Positions 9,084 to 19,500 of a stretch of DNA of 64,000 nucleotides are shown here, one piece after another. This stretch comes from Arthrobacter sp. ov118. Lineage in GTDB: Bacteria; Actinomycetota; Actinomycetes; Actinomycetales; Micrococcaceae. The notes below the pieces were generated by a model. That model made no database searches and had not been told where the DNA came from. It saw only the letters and a list, made by a program, of their open reading frames with translations. The DNA is taken from NCBI RefSeq assembly GCF_900116495.1, contig NZ_FPAY01000003.1, forward strand, positions 124,001 to 188,000, given 5' to 3'. Both the position numbers and the translations under genes were made by a program. Positions within the stretch are counted from its first letter, which is position 1. Each line of letters starts with the position of its first letter.

Positions 9084-9099
9084 TTTGAATCGATTCATT
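9084..9099. promoter_or_regulatory. RhaR (LacI-type) operator, catabolic operon copy
   Basis: TTTGAATCGATTCATT contains the perfect 12-bp palindrome TGAATCGATTCA (9086-9097) and matches 14 of 16 positions of the fully symmetric copy at 13940-13955. The central CG and size fit LacI-family operators. It sits between a possible -10 (TATCGT on the minus strand) and rhaM, where binding would block the catabolic operon. Confidence 0.8.
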
Positions 9100-9190
9100 A
9101 CGACGATAGCATCCTGCGGAATTGTTCCGCCAGCTCCGGCGCGGATGCTGACATCAGCGCCGGAGCCAAGTTGCTAGAAAACGGCAGGGG

Positions 9191-10285
9191 CTAGAAGTTG
9201 TACTGGTCGACGTTCTCAGCGGTGAAGACTGTGGGGTCGCCCAGCAGAACGGTGGAGTCTGGCTCCACCTTGAATTCGCCCAGGGTGCCGGCCTTGAACG
9301 TCTGGCCTTCGGCACCGCTGATCTGGCCGGAAGCCAGGGCTGCACCGGCGTAGGCCGCGAGGTAGCCGAGCTTTTCAACGTCCCACAGGGCGAAGGCCTT
9401 CATGGTGCCGTTTTTCACGAATTCCTTCAGCTGGCTCGGGAAGCCGAGGCCGGTCAGCTGCACTTTGCCCTTGTACTCGGATCCGGAAAGGTACTGCGCC
9501 GCAGCAGCAACGCCCACGGTCGTGGGCGAGATGATGCCCTTGAGCGTCGGGTGGGCCTGGAGCAGCGCCTGGACTTCCTGCTGGGACTTCTGCGCATTGT
9601 CATCGCCGTAGACAGTGGCGACGAGCTTGAGCTTGGCGTACTCGGGCTTCTGCAGTTCCTTCTTCATCAGCTCGATCCACGCGTTCTGGTTCGTGGCATT
9701 GGCCGTGGCGGACAGGATGGCAATGTCGCCGCCGTCGGCGCCGACGGCGTCGGAAATGAGCTTGACCTGGGTGGACGCGATGCCCTCCGCGGTGGCCTGG
9801 TTGACATAGATATCACGGCAGGAGGGGTCGGTGTCCGAGTCAAAGGTGACTACCTTCGCCCCGGCGCTGCGGGCCTCATCCAGCGCCGAGCAGATCGCCT
9901 TGGGATCGTTGGCCGAGGTTGCAATGACGTTGGCCCCCTGCTGCGTGAGCGTGTTGATGTAGCTCACCTGGCTGGAGGCGCTGGCCTCGGAGGGGCCCAC
10001 CTCCGAGAAGGTGCCCTTGTACTCCTCGACCGCGGCCTTGCCTCCGCGGTCCGTGACGGTGAAGTAGGAGTTGTTCAGCTGCTTGGGCAGGAACGCCACC
10101 TTCAGGCCCTCCTTGATCGGAGCGTTGGGATCCGCGGAGGCGCTGGATGTGGCGCCTCCGCCGCTGGCGCTGCTGGAGGTGTTGGTGGTTCCGCCGCAGG
10201 CGCTGAGTGCCAGCGCCAGGCCCGTCGCGATGGCGATGTAGGTCGGCGCGAGGCGCCTGGATCCGGTGGTGGACATGAATTTCAT
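9191..10285 (-). CDS. rhaS: Rhamnose ABC transporter, substrate-binding lipoprotein
   Basis: A 364-residue periplasmic-binding-protein-like (type I, RbsB-like) lipoprotein. The signal peptide ends in the lipobox LALSAC with Cys30, then a Ser/Ala/Gly-rich linker. The mature domain carries QQGANVIATSANDPKAICSA and VVTFDSDTDPSCRDIYVNQ, typical of rhamnose-binding RhaS proteins. ATG at 10285 is preferred over the longer frame because it starts the signal peptide after an AAAGG site. It is the last gene of the transporter operon, 49 bp after rhaQ. It captures rhamnose outside the membrane for the RhaPQ-RhaT importer. Confidence 0.92.
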   Translation of the reverse strand: MKFMSTTGSRRLAPTYIAIATGLALALSACGGTTNTSSSASGGGATSSASADPNAPIKEGLKVAFLPKQLNNSYFTVTDRGGKAAVEEYKGTFSEVGPSEASASSQVSYINTLTQQGANVIATSANDPKAICSALDEARSAGAKVVTFDSDTDPSCRDIYVNQATAEGIASTQVKLISDAVGADGGDIAILSATANATNQNAWIELMKKELQKPEYAKLKLVATVYGDDNAQKSQQEVQALLQAHPTLKGIISPTTVGVAAAAQYLSGSEYKGKVQLTGLGFPSQLKEFVKNGTMKAFALWDVEKLGYLAAYAGAALASGQISGAEGQTFKAGTLGEFKVEPDSTVLLGDPTVFTAENVDQYNF

Positions 10286-10334
10286 AGTGCTGCCTTTCAA
10301 CTGAACGTCGTTGTTGCTGTGGTGTGGACGGTGG

Positions 10335-11348
10335 TCAGGTGGTTGAAGCTTTTCGGGACACGGAGCGCGCCCAGGTGATGGCATTGGGGGCGACGACGGC
10401 GAGGATCAGGAGGCCGCCGGTGAGCATGGACAAGGTGTCCTCTGGGACGCTGGCCAGCTGGAGGGCGTTGCGAAGGATAGCGAGGAGCCCGACGCCGGCG
10501 ATGACGCCCGGCAGCGTGCCTTTCCCGCCGAAGATGGACACGCCGCCCAGCAGGACCGCCGCTATGACCGACAGCTCCAGGCCCGTGGCGTTGTCGCCGC
10601 GTGCGCTTCCGTAGCGCAGCGTCCACCACACGCCGACCACTGCCGCGATGGCACCGGAGATGACGAAGAGCCAGAATTTTGTCCGCGCCACGCCGATTCC
10701 CGAGAAGCGGGCGGCGTCGACGCTGTAGCCGATGGCGAACAGCGAGCGGCCGAAGCCTGTGAAGTGCAGGACGACGCCGAAGATGATGACCAGCAGAATC
10801 ACCGGAAGAATCCAGCCGGGGATGCCGGTGGCGCCGATCTTCGCCTGCAGGCCGGTGGTGATGGCCCGCGGGAAGCTGGTGACCGCCTGGTCTCCCAGGA
10901 CTACGAAGGCCAGGCCGCGGTACAAAGCCAGGGTGCCGATGGTGACGGCGAGGGACGGCAGGCCGACCACCGAGACGAGGAAACCGTTGAAAGCACCGGA
11001 CACGATTCCGAGGACAATGCACAACGGGATGATCGTTTCCATCGGCATCCCGGCGTTCCAAAGCGCTCCGAACACGCAACTGACGAAACCGGCGATGCTG
11101 GCGACGGAGAGGTCGATCTCCCCGGTCAGGATGATGTACGTCATGGGCAGAGCGAGCAGCAGGATCGGGATGACGTCGATGAGCAGGAACCCGATGTTGC
11201 GCGGCGATGCGAATCCGGTGACGGTCAGGGAGGCAACCACAATGCTGGCCAGGAGGGCCACAATGATCGCGGTGTCCCAGCTGCGCAGGAAGCCGAAACG
11301 GGGGGCGCGGCTGGTTTCTTCTGCCGGCGGTGCTGTCTCAACCAGCAT
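10335..11348 (-). CDS. rhaQ: Rhamnose ABC transporter permease
   Basis: A 337-residue inner-membrane permease of the ribose/monosaccharide class (RbsC/BPD_transp_2), with about 8-10 hydrophobic segments and the conserved LTGEIDLSVASIAG motif near residue 75 and GSARGDNATGLEL near 240. With its paralogue next door it forms the membrane channel for rhamnose import. Its start overlaps the end of rhaP by 11 bp. Which paralogue should be called P or Q is by convention only. Confidence 0.9.
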   Translation of the reverse strand: MLVETAPPAEETSRAPRFGFLRSWDTAIIVALLASIVVASLTVTGFASPRNIGFLLIDVIPILLLALPMTYIILTGEIDLSVASIAGFVSCVFGALWNAGMPMETIIPLCIVLGIVSGAFNGFLVSVVGLPSLAVTIGTLALYRGLAFVVLGDQAVTSFPRAITTGLQAKIGATGIPGWILPVILLVIIFGVVLHFTGFGRSLFAIGYSVDAARFSGIGVARTKFWLFVISGAIAAVVGVWWTLRYGSARGDNATGLELSVIAAVLLGGVSIFGGKGTLPGVIAGVGLLAILRNALQLASVPEDTLSMLTGGLLILAVVAPNAITWARSVSRKASTT

Positions 11349-12356
11349 GTGAATCGTGTCCTCTCAGACGGCGCTCGGTGCGCAGGGCAAGGTATCGGTC
11401 TAGGACAATCGAGGCCAGGATCAGCGCGCCGACCATGGCACGCTGCCAGAACGGCGAGACGCCCAGGACCGGAAGGGCGGAGGAGATAGTGGTCAGCAGC
11501 ACGGCGCCGAGTGCGGCCCCGTAGACCGTGCCCACGCCGCCGGCGATTGCCACGCCGCCAACCACGGCCGCGGCCACGACATTCAATTCAAGGCCCTGGC
11601 CGGCCGTCGCATCCAGGTTGCCGTACTTGGCGGCGTAGATCACGCCGGCGAGTCCCGCGAGGGCGCCGGAGATGGCGAACGCGGAGAAGACTTTCCGTCC
11701 CACGCGGATCCCGTACAGGCGGGCGGCCAGGACGTCCGAGCCGATGGCGTAGAACTCCCGTCCGGAGCGCGCGTTGTTCAAGTAGAGGCCGAAGGCGATG
11801 ACGACGGCGAGGGCGATCAGCGCCAGGTACGGGAAGCCCAGCAGGGTGCCGGCGCCGAGTGCCAGGAAATCTGCAGGCAGGTTGGACGGGCTGATCTGCT
11901 GGCCCTGGGCCCAGGCGAAGTCGACGCCGCGGAAAATGTACAAGGTTCCCAGGGTGACCACTAGGGCCGGCACTTTGGCCACTGCGATCAGTGCTCCGTT
12001 GATGGCTCCCAGGAAGGCGCCGAAGGCGATGCCGATGGCGAGCATTGCGATCACCGGGAGGTCAGGCAGCGCTATGAAGACCTTTCCCGTAGCGAAGGCT
12101 GTCAGGCCCAGAACGGATCCGACCGACAGGTCCACGTTCTTCGTGACAATCACGATCGCCTGGCCGACGGCGAGGATCACCAGGATGGAGGAGTTCAGCA
12201 GCAGGTCCTTGATGCTTTGCGCGCTTAAGAACCGGGGGTTGGCGGCCACCGTGACGGCGATGAGGATGACCAGCGCCAGGAAGACGCTGAACTCGCGGGA
12301 TCGGGTCACCGTCCCCACCCAGGCCATGGATGGCTGACGTTGCAGGGATAAGGTGG

Positions 12357-12360
<4 letters not shown>
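11338..12360 (-). CDS. rhaP: Rhamnose ABC transporter permease
   Basis: A 340-residue permease of the same family as rhaQ, with motif TKNVDLSVGSVLGLTAF near residue 90 and KYGNLDATAGQGLELNVVAA near 235. Multiple hydrophobic segments fill the chain. Translation starts at GTG inside a GTGA overlap with the rhaT stop, so it is coupled to the ATPase gene. It pairs with RhaQ as the heterodimeric transmembrane domain of the importer. Confidence 0.9.
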
Positions 12361-13922
<1,562 letters not shown>

Positions 13923-13939
13923 GTCCGTTACTCCGTTGT

Positions 13940-13955
13940 AATGAATCGATTCATT
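13940..13955. promoter_or_regulatory. RhaR operator, transporter operon copy (perfect 16-bp palindrome)
   Basis: AATGAATCGATTCATT is fully symmetric. It lies 18 bp upstream of rhaT, just downstream of the predicted transcription start of the transporter operon, where a LacI-type repressor would block elongation. Confidence 0.85.
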
Positions 13956-13970
13956 TGTGAACCTACTCAC

Positions 13971-14000
13971 ACGGTAGGGCCTGTTTCCACGGTGTGTCAA
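13971..14000 (-). promoter_or_regulatory. Sigma-A type promoter of rhaTPQS
   Basis: On the minus strand TTGACA (14000-13995) and TACCGT (13976-13971) are separated by 18 bp, giving a predicted start about 42 nt upstream of rhaT with the operator just inside the transcript. Confidence 0.6.
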
Positions 14001-14033
14001 CAGGCAAGCACGAGGACGGTCATGTGAACGGCG

Positions 14034-14066
14034 TAACATTGTGGGAGCAGATTGATTCGATTCAGA
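14034..14066 (+). promoter_or_regulatory. rhaR promoter -10 and third operator copy
   Basis: TAACAT at 14034-14039 is a likely -10. ATTGATTCGATTCAGA at 14051-14066 matches 12 of 16 positions of the symmetric operator, with TGATTCGATTCA at its centre. It overlaps the likely start of the rhaR transcript, suggesting weaker autoregulation. Confidence 0.65.
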
Positions 14067-14083
14067 ATGTGGGAGGTTCTTAG

Positions 14084-15100
14084 GTGCCAAGCGCTGCGGG
14101 TGCAAAGCTGAAGGACGTTGCCGCGCTCGCCGGGGTTTCCGTAGGCACTGTCTCGAATGTGCTCAACCGGCCGGAGCAGGTCTCGACGGAGAAGAGAAGC
14201 CGCGTTCTGGCCGCCATCGACGAACTGGGGTTCGTGCGCAATGAATCGGCCCGGTCCCTGCGCTCCGGGTCCACCAGAAGCCTGGGCATGCTGGTGCTGG
14301 ACGTCCGCAACCCCTTTTTCACCGACGTGGCGCTGGGCGCCGAAAACGTCGCCGAGGACCACAAGCATTCGCTGATCCTGGCCAACAGCGCCGAAGACTC
14401 GGACCGGGAGCAGGCCTATCTTGACCTGTTCGAGCAGCAGCGGGTCCAGGGCATCCTGATCACCCCGTTCGGGAACGTTCTTGAACGGCTCGAAACCATG
14501 CGCTCCCGGGGCATTCCCTCGGTCCTCGTTGACCGGCTCGCCCGAACGGACCAGTTTTGCTCGGTCTCGGTTGATGACGTCGCCGGCGGTGCGACCGCCC
14601 TGTCCCATCTCCTCAGCGTCGGTTCGGTGCGCCCGGCCTTCGTCGGCGGGCCTTTCACGCTGCAACAGGTCGAGGACCGCTACCGGGGTGCCGCCGACGC
14701 TGCGGAACGGGCCGGGATCCGGCTTCAGTTGTTCGAAACTCCCGACCTGAAGTTCGAGCGGGGCCGGCACGTGGGCGATTCGATCGCTAAACTCCAACCC
14801 AACGAGCGGCCGGATGCCGTGTTTGCCGCCAACGACCAGCTGGCGCTGGGCTTGCTGCAGTCCTTCGCCGCCAACGGGCTCCGCGTGCCCGAGGACATCG
14901 CGATCGTCGGGTTCGATGACATCGACTTTGCCTCCCAGTCCAGCATCCCCCTGACCTCCGTAAGCCAGCCCCGGCAGCTGATCGGGGAACGCGCCGCCGG
15001 GCTCCTCTTCGACGAAATCGACGACGAACCCGGTCACGTGCACAGCCAGGTGGTGTTCACGCCGGAACTCGTCGCCCGGCAGAGCACCCGGCGCGGCTAG
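14084..15100 (+). CDS. rhaR: LacI-family transcriptional regulator of rhamnose genes
   Basis: A 338-residue LacI/GalR regulator: N-terminal helix-turn-helix LKDVAALAGVSVGTVSNVLN (about residues 9-28), hinge helix to residue 60, then a periplasmic-binding-like sensor domain with GMLVLDVRNPFFTD and IVGFDDIDFASQ. It starts at GTG after GGGAGG. It is transcribed away from the rhamnose transporter operon, and three similar palindromes lie at its own start, at rhaT and at rhaM. Repression relieved by rhamnose or a rhamnose metabolite is the expected mode; the effector is inferred. The symbol is by function and does not imply homology to the E. coli AraC-type RhaR. Confidence 0.88.
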   Translation: MPSAAGAKLKDVAALAGVSVGTVSNVLNRPEQVSTEKRSRVLAAIDELGFVRNESARSLRSGSTRSLGMLVLDVRNPFFTDVALGAENVAEDHKHSLILANSAEDSDREQAYLDLFEQQRVQGILITPFGNVLERLETMRSRGIPSVLVDRLARTDQFCSVSVDDVAGGATALSHLLSVGSVRPAFVGGPFTLQQVEDRYRGAADAAERAGIRLQLFETPDLKFERGRHVGDSIAKLQPNERPDAVFAANDQLALGLLQSFAANGLRVPEDIAIVGFDDIDFASQSSIPLTSVSQPRQLIGERAAGLLFDEIDDEPGHVHSQVVFTPELVARQSTRRG

Positions 15101-15278
15101 CACCGCCGCATCTCGGAGGTGGGTCCCGGGCCGCCCCCTGGTGACCTGCAGTGGACGCCTGCACTGGACTCCTGCACAACGGGAGGGGGATGCCTCATTC
15201 AGTTGACCATTGAGCCGACACGGCGTTCGACGGTTAGCTGGATCACATCAACGATCCCGTGACCTTTCAGGAGTCTTC

Positions 15279-15518
15279 ATGACCTTGCAGACAAACCGGC
15301 CTCCGGGCGGCGCCCGATGGGACGACGTCGAGACCGGCGACGTCGTCCACCTCCGCCGCGGCAGCGTGGAGTACGCGGGGCGCGTGGACGACCGCACCGC
15401 AGACGGCGCCGTCGTGTGGGTGCTGTCCGACGGCGGCCGCCGGCAGCTGTTCCACGTGGGCGACGGCTTCGAGCTCAGCGTGGCAGCGCCCGAAGGAGCC
15501 AGCCATGCGGACAATTGA
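15279..15518 (+). CDS. Small conserved-looking hypothetical protein (SH3-like)
   Basis: 79 residues from ATG at 15279 after a GGAG ribosome site. The chain alternates charged and hydrophobic residues in short strands (DDVETGDVVHLRRGSVEYAG, WVLSDGGRRQLFHVGDGFEL), suggesting a small beta-barrel of KOW/SH3 type. No known function. The last 14 bp overlap the start of the next small gene, so the two are probably translated together. It follows the rhamnose regulator but is separated from it by 178 bp. Confidence 0.65.
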   Translation: MTLQTNRPPGGARWDDVETGDVVHLRRGSVEYAGRVDDRTADGAVVWVLSDGGRRQLFHVGDGFELSVAAPEGASHADN

Positions 15519-15684
15519 GCGCCAGAAAGTCCCTGCGTCGGAAACGAACGCCACCAAGGAACAAATTCCGGCGCTTCGGCCGGCTTCGGTCCCTGGCACC
15601 GCGGCCGGAACCGATGCCTGGGCCGCCGGCACAGCCTCCTGCCCCGAGGACTGCCATTACTGCTCCGGTCCCGAGACCGACTAG
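15505..15684 (+). CDS. Cys-rich 59-residue peptide, coupled to the preceding gene
   Basis: ATG at 15505 has an AGGAG ribosome site 6 nt upstream and lies in a +1-shifted overlap with the end of the previous gene. The peptide opens MRTIERQKVPASETNATKEQ, has a Pro/Ala/Gly-rich low-complexity middle, and ends with a compact CPEDCHYC motif (C-x3-C-x2-C) followed by SGPETD. Three clustered cysteines suggest metal or Fe-S binding, or a modification site. I do not recognise the family. Confidence 0.55.
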   Translation: MRTIERQKVPASETNATKEQIPALRPASVPGTAAGTDAWAAGTASCPEDCHYCSGPETD

Positions 15685-15744
15685 CGGCAGAACCGCGACG
15701 GCGCAGATGAGGTCCCGCCGGGGCGCACGGGCAGTTGACCTCGG

Positions 15745-15776
15745 TTGATGCCCGGAAATTACAATCCGGGCATCAA
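15745..15776. terminator. Perfect 12-bp stem, 8-nt loop hairpin
   Basis: TTGATGCCCGGA and TCCGGGCATCAA are exact inverse complements around the loop AATTACAA. No T-run follows. It lies 61 bp after the Cys-rich peptide and 60 bp before the lipoprotein gene, so it could be a U-less actinobacterial terminator or a long operator for the lipoprotein. Confidence 0.55.
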
Positions 15777-15835
15777 TCCGGCTCCGCCGCCGTGGCATCG
15801 TTGACTAAGGCATCCCCGGGCAGGATGGTTGAGCC

Positions 15836-16468
15836 ATGAGGCCTCAGCGAATCAAGCACGCACTGGTTCTGACGACGGCTGCCGCGGCGGCCCTCCTGCT
15901 CAGCGGCTGCGGGGGCAGCGCCGCGCAGCCGCCGGCACCCACGTCCACGGCGACGCCGTCGGACAGCGCCACAAGCCTGCCCACAGCGTCCGGCGCCGCC
16001 ACAGAATCCTCAGCCGCCCCGTCCTCGCAGACGGCGCCCCAGTCCGGGCCAGCACTATGCAAGTCTTCGGGCCTGACCGCAACCACCGATGCCACCGGCG
16101 GCGGCGCGGCGGGCAGCGTGTACATGGAGCTCATCCTGACGAATTCCGGCAGCGAACCCTGCCTCCTGAAGGGCTTCGCGGGCGTCTCGCTCACAGCCGG
16201 GGCCGACGGCGAGCCGATTGGTGCCGCTGCCACCCGCGACGACTCCGGCCCGGTCACGGACGTACTGCTTGCCCCCGGCAAGGCCGGTACCGCCACGTTG
16301 CGCTACACCCAGGCCGCCAACTACCCGGACTGCGCACGGACGGCGGCGGCCGGATTCCGGGTCTACCCGCCCAACGACACGGCATCCCTGTTCATCGCGC
16401 AGCCCAGGGACGCCTGCAGCAACGCGGACATCCACCTGCTCACCATCGGAGCCTTCCAGCCGAAGTAG
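15836..16468 (+). CDS. DUF4232 domain lipoprotein
   Basis: A 210-residue secreted lipoprotein. Signal peptide residues 1-24 end in lipobox LLSGC (Cys25). A Pro/Ser/Thr/Ala-rich linker follows to about residue 70, then a DUF4232 domain with four cysteines (CKSSGL, EPCLLKGFAG, YPDCARTAAAG, DACSNADI) that probably form two disulfides outside the membrane. DUF4232 proteins are common in Actinobacteria and have no settled function. It stands alone between the hairpin and lhr. Confidence 0.85.
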   Translation: MRPQRIKHALVLTTAAAAALLLSGCGGSAAQPPAPTSTATPSDSATSLPTASGAATESSAAPSSQTAPQSGPALCKSSGLTATTDATGGGAAGSVYMELILTNSGSEPCLLKGFAGVSLTAGADGEPIGAAATRDDSGPVTDVLLAPGKAGTATLRYTQAANYPDCARTAAAGFRVYPPNDTASLFIAQPRDACSNADIHLLTIGAFQPK

Positions 16469-16543
16469 CACCGGGCACGCGTGTCCCGGCTCCGGGCCAG
16501 GAGCGCCGTGATGCGTCCGGCTAGGAGTGTCGGCGGGGTAAGG

Positions 16544-16549
16544 CATGAT
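16544..16549 (+). promoter_or_regulatory. Leaderless-type -10 box of lhr
   Basis: CATGAT, then ggaggc (6 nt), then ATG 16556. The GGAGG next to the ATG is too close (1 nt) to act as a ribosome site, so a leaderless start explains the site better. Confidence 0.45.
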
Positions 16550-16555
16550 GGAGGC

Positions 16556-19500
16556 ATGAAGGGGCAGGAGAGCGGCGGCATGCTTGCTGCCGACGCCATG
16601 GACCGGTTCAGCCGGCCGACCCGGGACTGGTTCCTGGGCGCTTTTTCGGGGCCCACCCCGGCCCAGAACGGCGCCTGGAATGCCATCTCCTCCGGCTCGC
16701 ACGCCCTTGTGGTTGCGCCCACCGGCTCCGGCAAGACGCTCGCGGCGTTCCTGTGGGCGCTGGACCGGCTGCTGGCCTCCGCCCCGGCCGAACCCGAGCC
16801 CCTGCCCGGCCTGGACCAGGCAGCCAAGCGCCCAAGCAGGAGGACGGGCCAAAGCAGGGCCGCGCAGCGGAAGACCCGCGTGCTGTACATTTCCCCGCTC
16901 AAAGCGTTGGGCGTCGACGTCGAACGCAACCTTCGCGCACCGCTGATCGGCATCACGCAGACCGCCAAGCGCCTGGGCCTGCCCGCCCCGCTCATTACCG
17001 TGGGCGTACGGTCCGGAGACACGACGGCGGCCGACCGCCGCTCGCTGCTCAGCCACCCGCCGGACATCCTGATCACCACGCCGGAATCGCTCTTCCTCAT
17101 GCTGACCTCCAAGGCGCGGGAAACCCTCAGCGAAGTGGACACGATCATTGTCGATGAGGTCCACGCCGTCGCCGGCACCAAGCGCGGGGCGCACCTGGCC
17201 GTGTCGCTGGAGCGGCTTGACGCCCTGCTGCCCAAGCCCGCCCAGCGGATCGGCCTGTCGGCCACCGTGGAACCCAAGGAACTGGTGGCGCAGTTCCTCG
17301 CCGGTTCGGCGCCGGTCGAAATTGTGGCACCGCCGTCGCGGAAGAACTGGGACCTGACGGTTTCTGTCCCTGTGGAGGACATGTCCGATCTTCAGGGTGC
17401 CGCGGGGGCGTTCGACTCCGGCCCCGCCTCCGGGCTCCAGCCGCAGGCGTCCATCTGGCCGCACGTGGAGGAAAAGATCGTGGACCTGGTGCTGGCCAAC
17501 CAGTCCACGATCGTCTTTGCTAACTCCCGGCGCCTCGCCGAGCGGCTGACCGCCCGGCTCAACGAGATCTACGCCGAACGCCAGCTCATGGCAGCCGGAG
17601 GCGGCTGGGACGACTTTGGCGCGGGGGCACCGGACTTCGATGCCGTGCCGGTTGATGCCGGACCCACGCGAGCCGTCCCCATCGAGGCCATGCCCCCCGG
17701 CGTCTCCGGCGGCGCCGCTGCGCTGCCGGCCTCCACCGCGATGCCGGCGCACATGATGGCCCAGGCTGGCAGCACCGCCGGCGCGGATCCTGTGCTGGCC
17801 CGCGCGCACCATGGCTCCGTGTCCAAGGACCAGCGCGCCCTGATCGAGGACGATCTCAAGTCCGGGCGGCTGCGCTGCGTGGTGGCCACGTCCTCCCTGG
17901 AGCTTGGTATCGACATGGGTGCCGTGGACCTCGTGGTGCAGGTCGAGTCGCCGCCATCGGTGGCCAGCGGCCTGCAGCGGGTGGGCCGCGCCGGCCACCA
18001 GGTCGGCGAAATCTCCCAGGGCGTCCTGTTCCCGAAGCACCGGGCGGATCTCGTCCACACGGCCATCACCGTGGAACGCATGCTCGACGGCAAGATCGAA
18101 CGGCTCAGCGTGCCGGCCAACCCGCTGGACATCCTGGCCCAGCAAACGGTCGCCGCGACCGCCCTGGGGGCCATCGACGTCGAGGAATGGTTCGCCACGG
18201 TCCGCCGGTCGGCTCCTTTCGCCTCACTCCCCCGCTCCGCGTTTGAGGCCACCTTGGACCTGCTGGCCGGACGCTACCCCTCGGACGAATTCGCGGAACT
18301 GCGGCCGCGGGTCATCTGGGACCGGAACGCCGGGACCATCGAGGGCCGTCCCGGCGCGCAGCGGCTCGCCGTCACCTCCGGTGGGACCATTCCGGACCGC
18401 GGGCTGTTCGGCGTCTACATCATCGGCACCGAAGCCGAGGGCACCGGCGGTTCTGCCGGTGCGGACGGCAGGGCAGCCAGCGCCGCCTCCGCCGCGGCCA
18501 AGGGCGGGCGCCGAGTGGGCGAACTCGACGAGGAAATGGTCTATGAGTCCCGGGTCGGCGACATCTTCGCGCTCGGCGCCACCAGCTGGAAGATCGAGGA
18601 CATCACGCACGACCGCGTCCTGGTCTCGCCGGCGTTCGGCCAGCCCGGCAAACTCCCGTTCTGGAAAGGTGATTCGCTCGGCCGGCCGGTGGACCTCGGC
18701 CGCGCCCTCGGCGCGTTCATGCGCGAACTGGCGGCGTCCGACGTCGGACCGGCCACAGAGCGCTGCCAGGCCAGCGGGCTGGACGACTACGCCGCGAACA
18801 ACCTGATCCAGTACCTCGTCGAACAGCGGCTCGCCACCGAGGTGGTCCCCAGCGATACCACCCTGGTGGTGGAGCGCTTCCATGACGAGCTCGGAGACTG
18901 GCGGGTGGTGCTGCACAGTCCCTTCGGCCTGCCGGTGCACGCACCCTGGGCCCTGGCGGTGGGCCAGCGCCTGCATCAGCGCTACGGGATGGACGGCTCG
19001 GCCATGGCGGCCGACGACGGCATTGTGCTGCGGGTTCCCATGATGGAGGACGAGCCGCCGGGCGCCGAACTCTTCCTCTTCGACCCTGAGGAACTCGAGC
19101 AGATCGTGACGGCCGAGGTCGGCGGCAGCGCCCTCTTCGCGTCCAGGTTCCGTGAGTGCGCTGCCCGGGCCCTGCTCCTGCCACGGCAGAACCCCGGCAA
19201 ACGGCAGCCGTTGTGGCAGCAGCGGCAGCGCTCAGCCCAGCTGCTGGATGTCGCCCGGAAGTACCCGACGTTCCCGATTGTGCTGGAGACCGTGCGCGAA
19301 TGCCTGCAGGATGTCTATGACCTTCCGGCGCTGAAAGACATTGCCGCCTCGGTGGAACGCCGGGAACTGCGGATCGTGGAGACCACCACGCAGCAGCCGT
19401 CACCGTTCGCCAAGTCGTTGTTGTTCGGCTACGTCGCGCAGTTCCTCTATGAAGGCGACTCCCCGCTGGCCGAACGCCGGGCCGCCGCCCTGGCCCTGGA

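Noticed and set aside
16055..18145. A 696-codon frame opposite the lipoprotein end and lhr start
   Set aside because: It crosses an intergenic region and two sense genes and has no domain signature.
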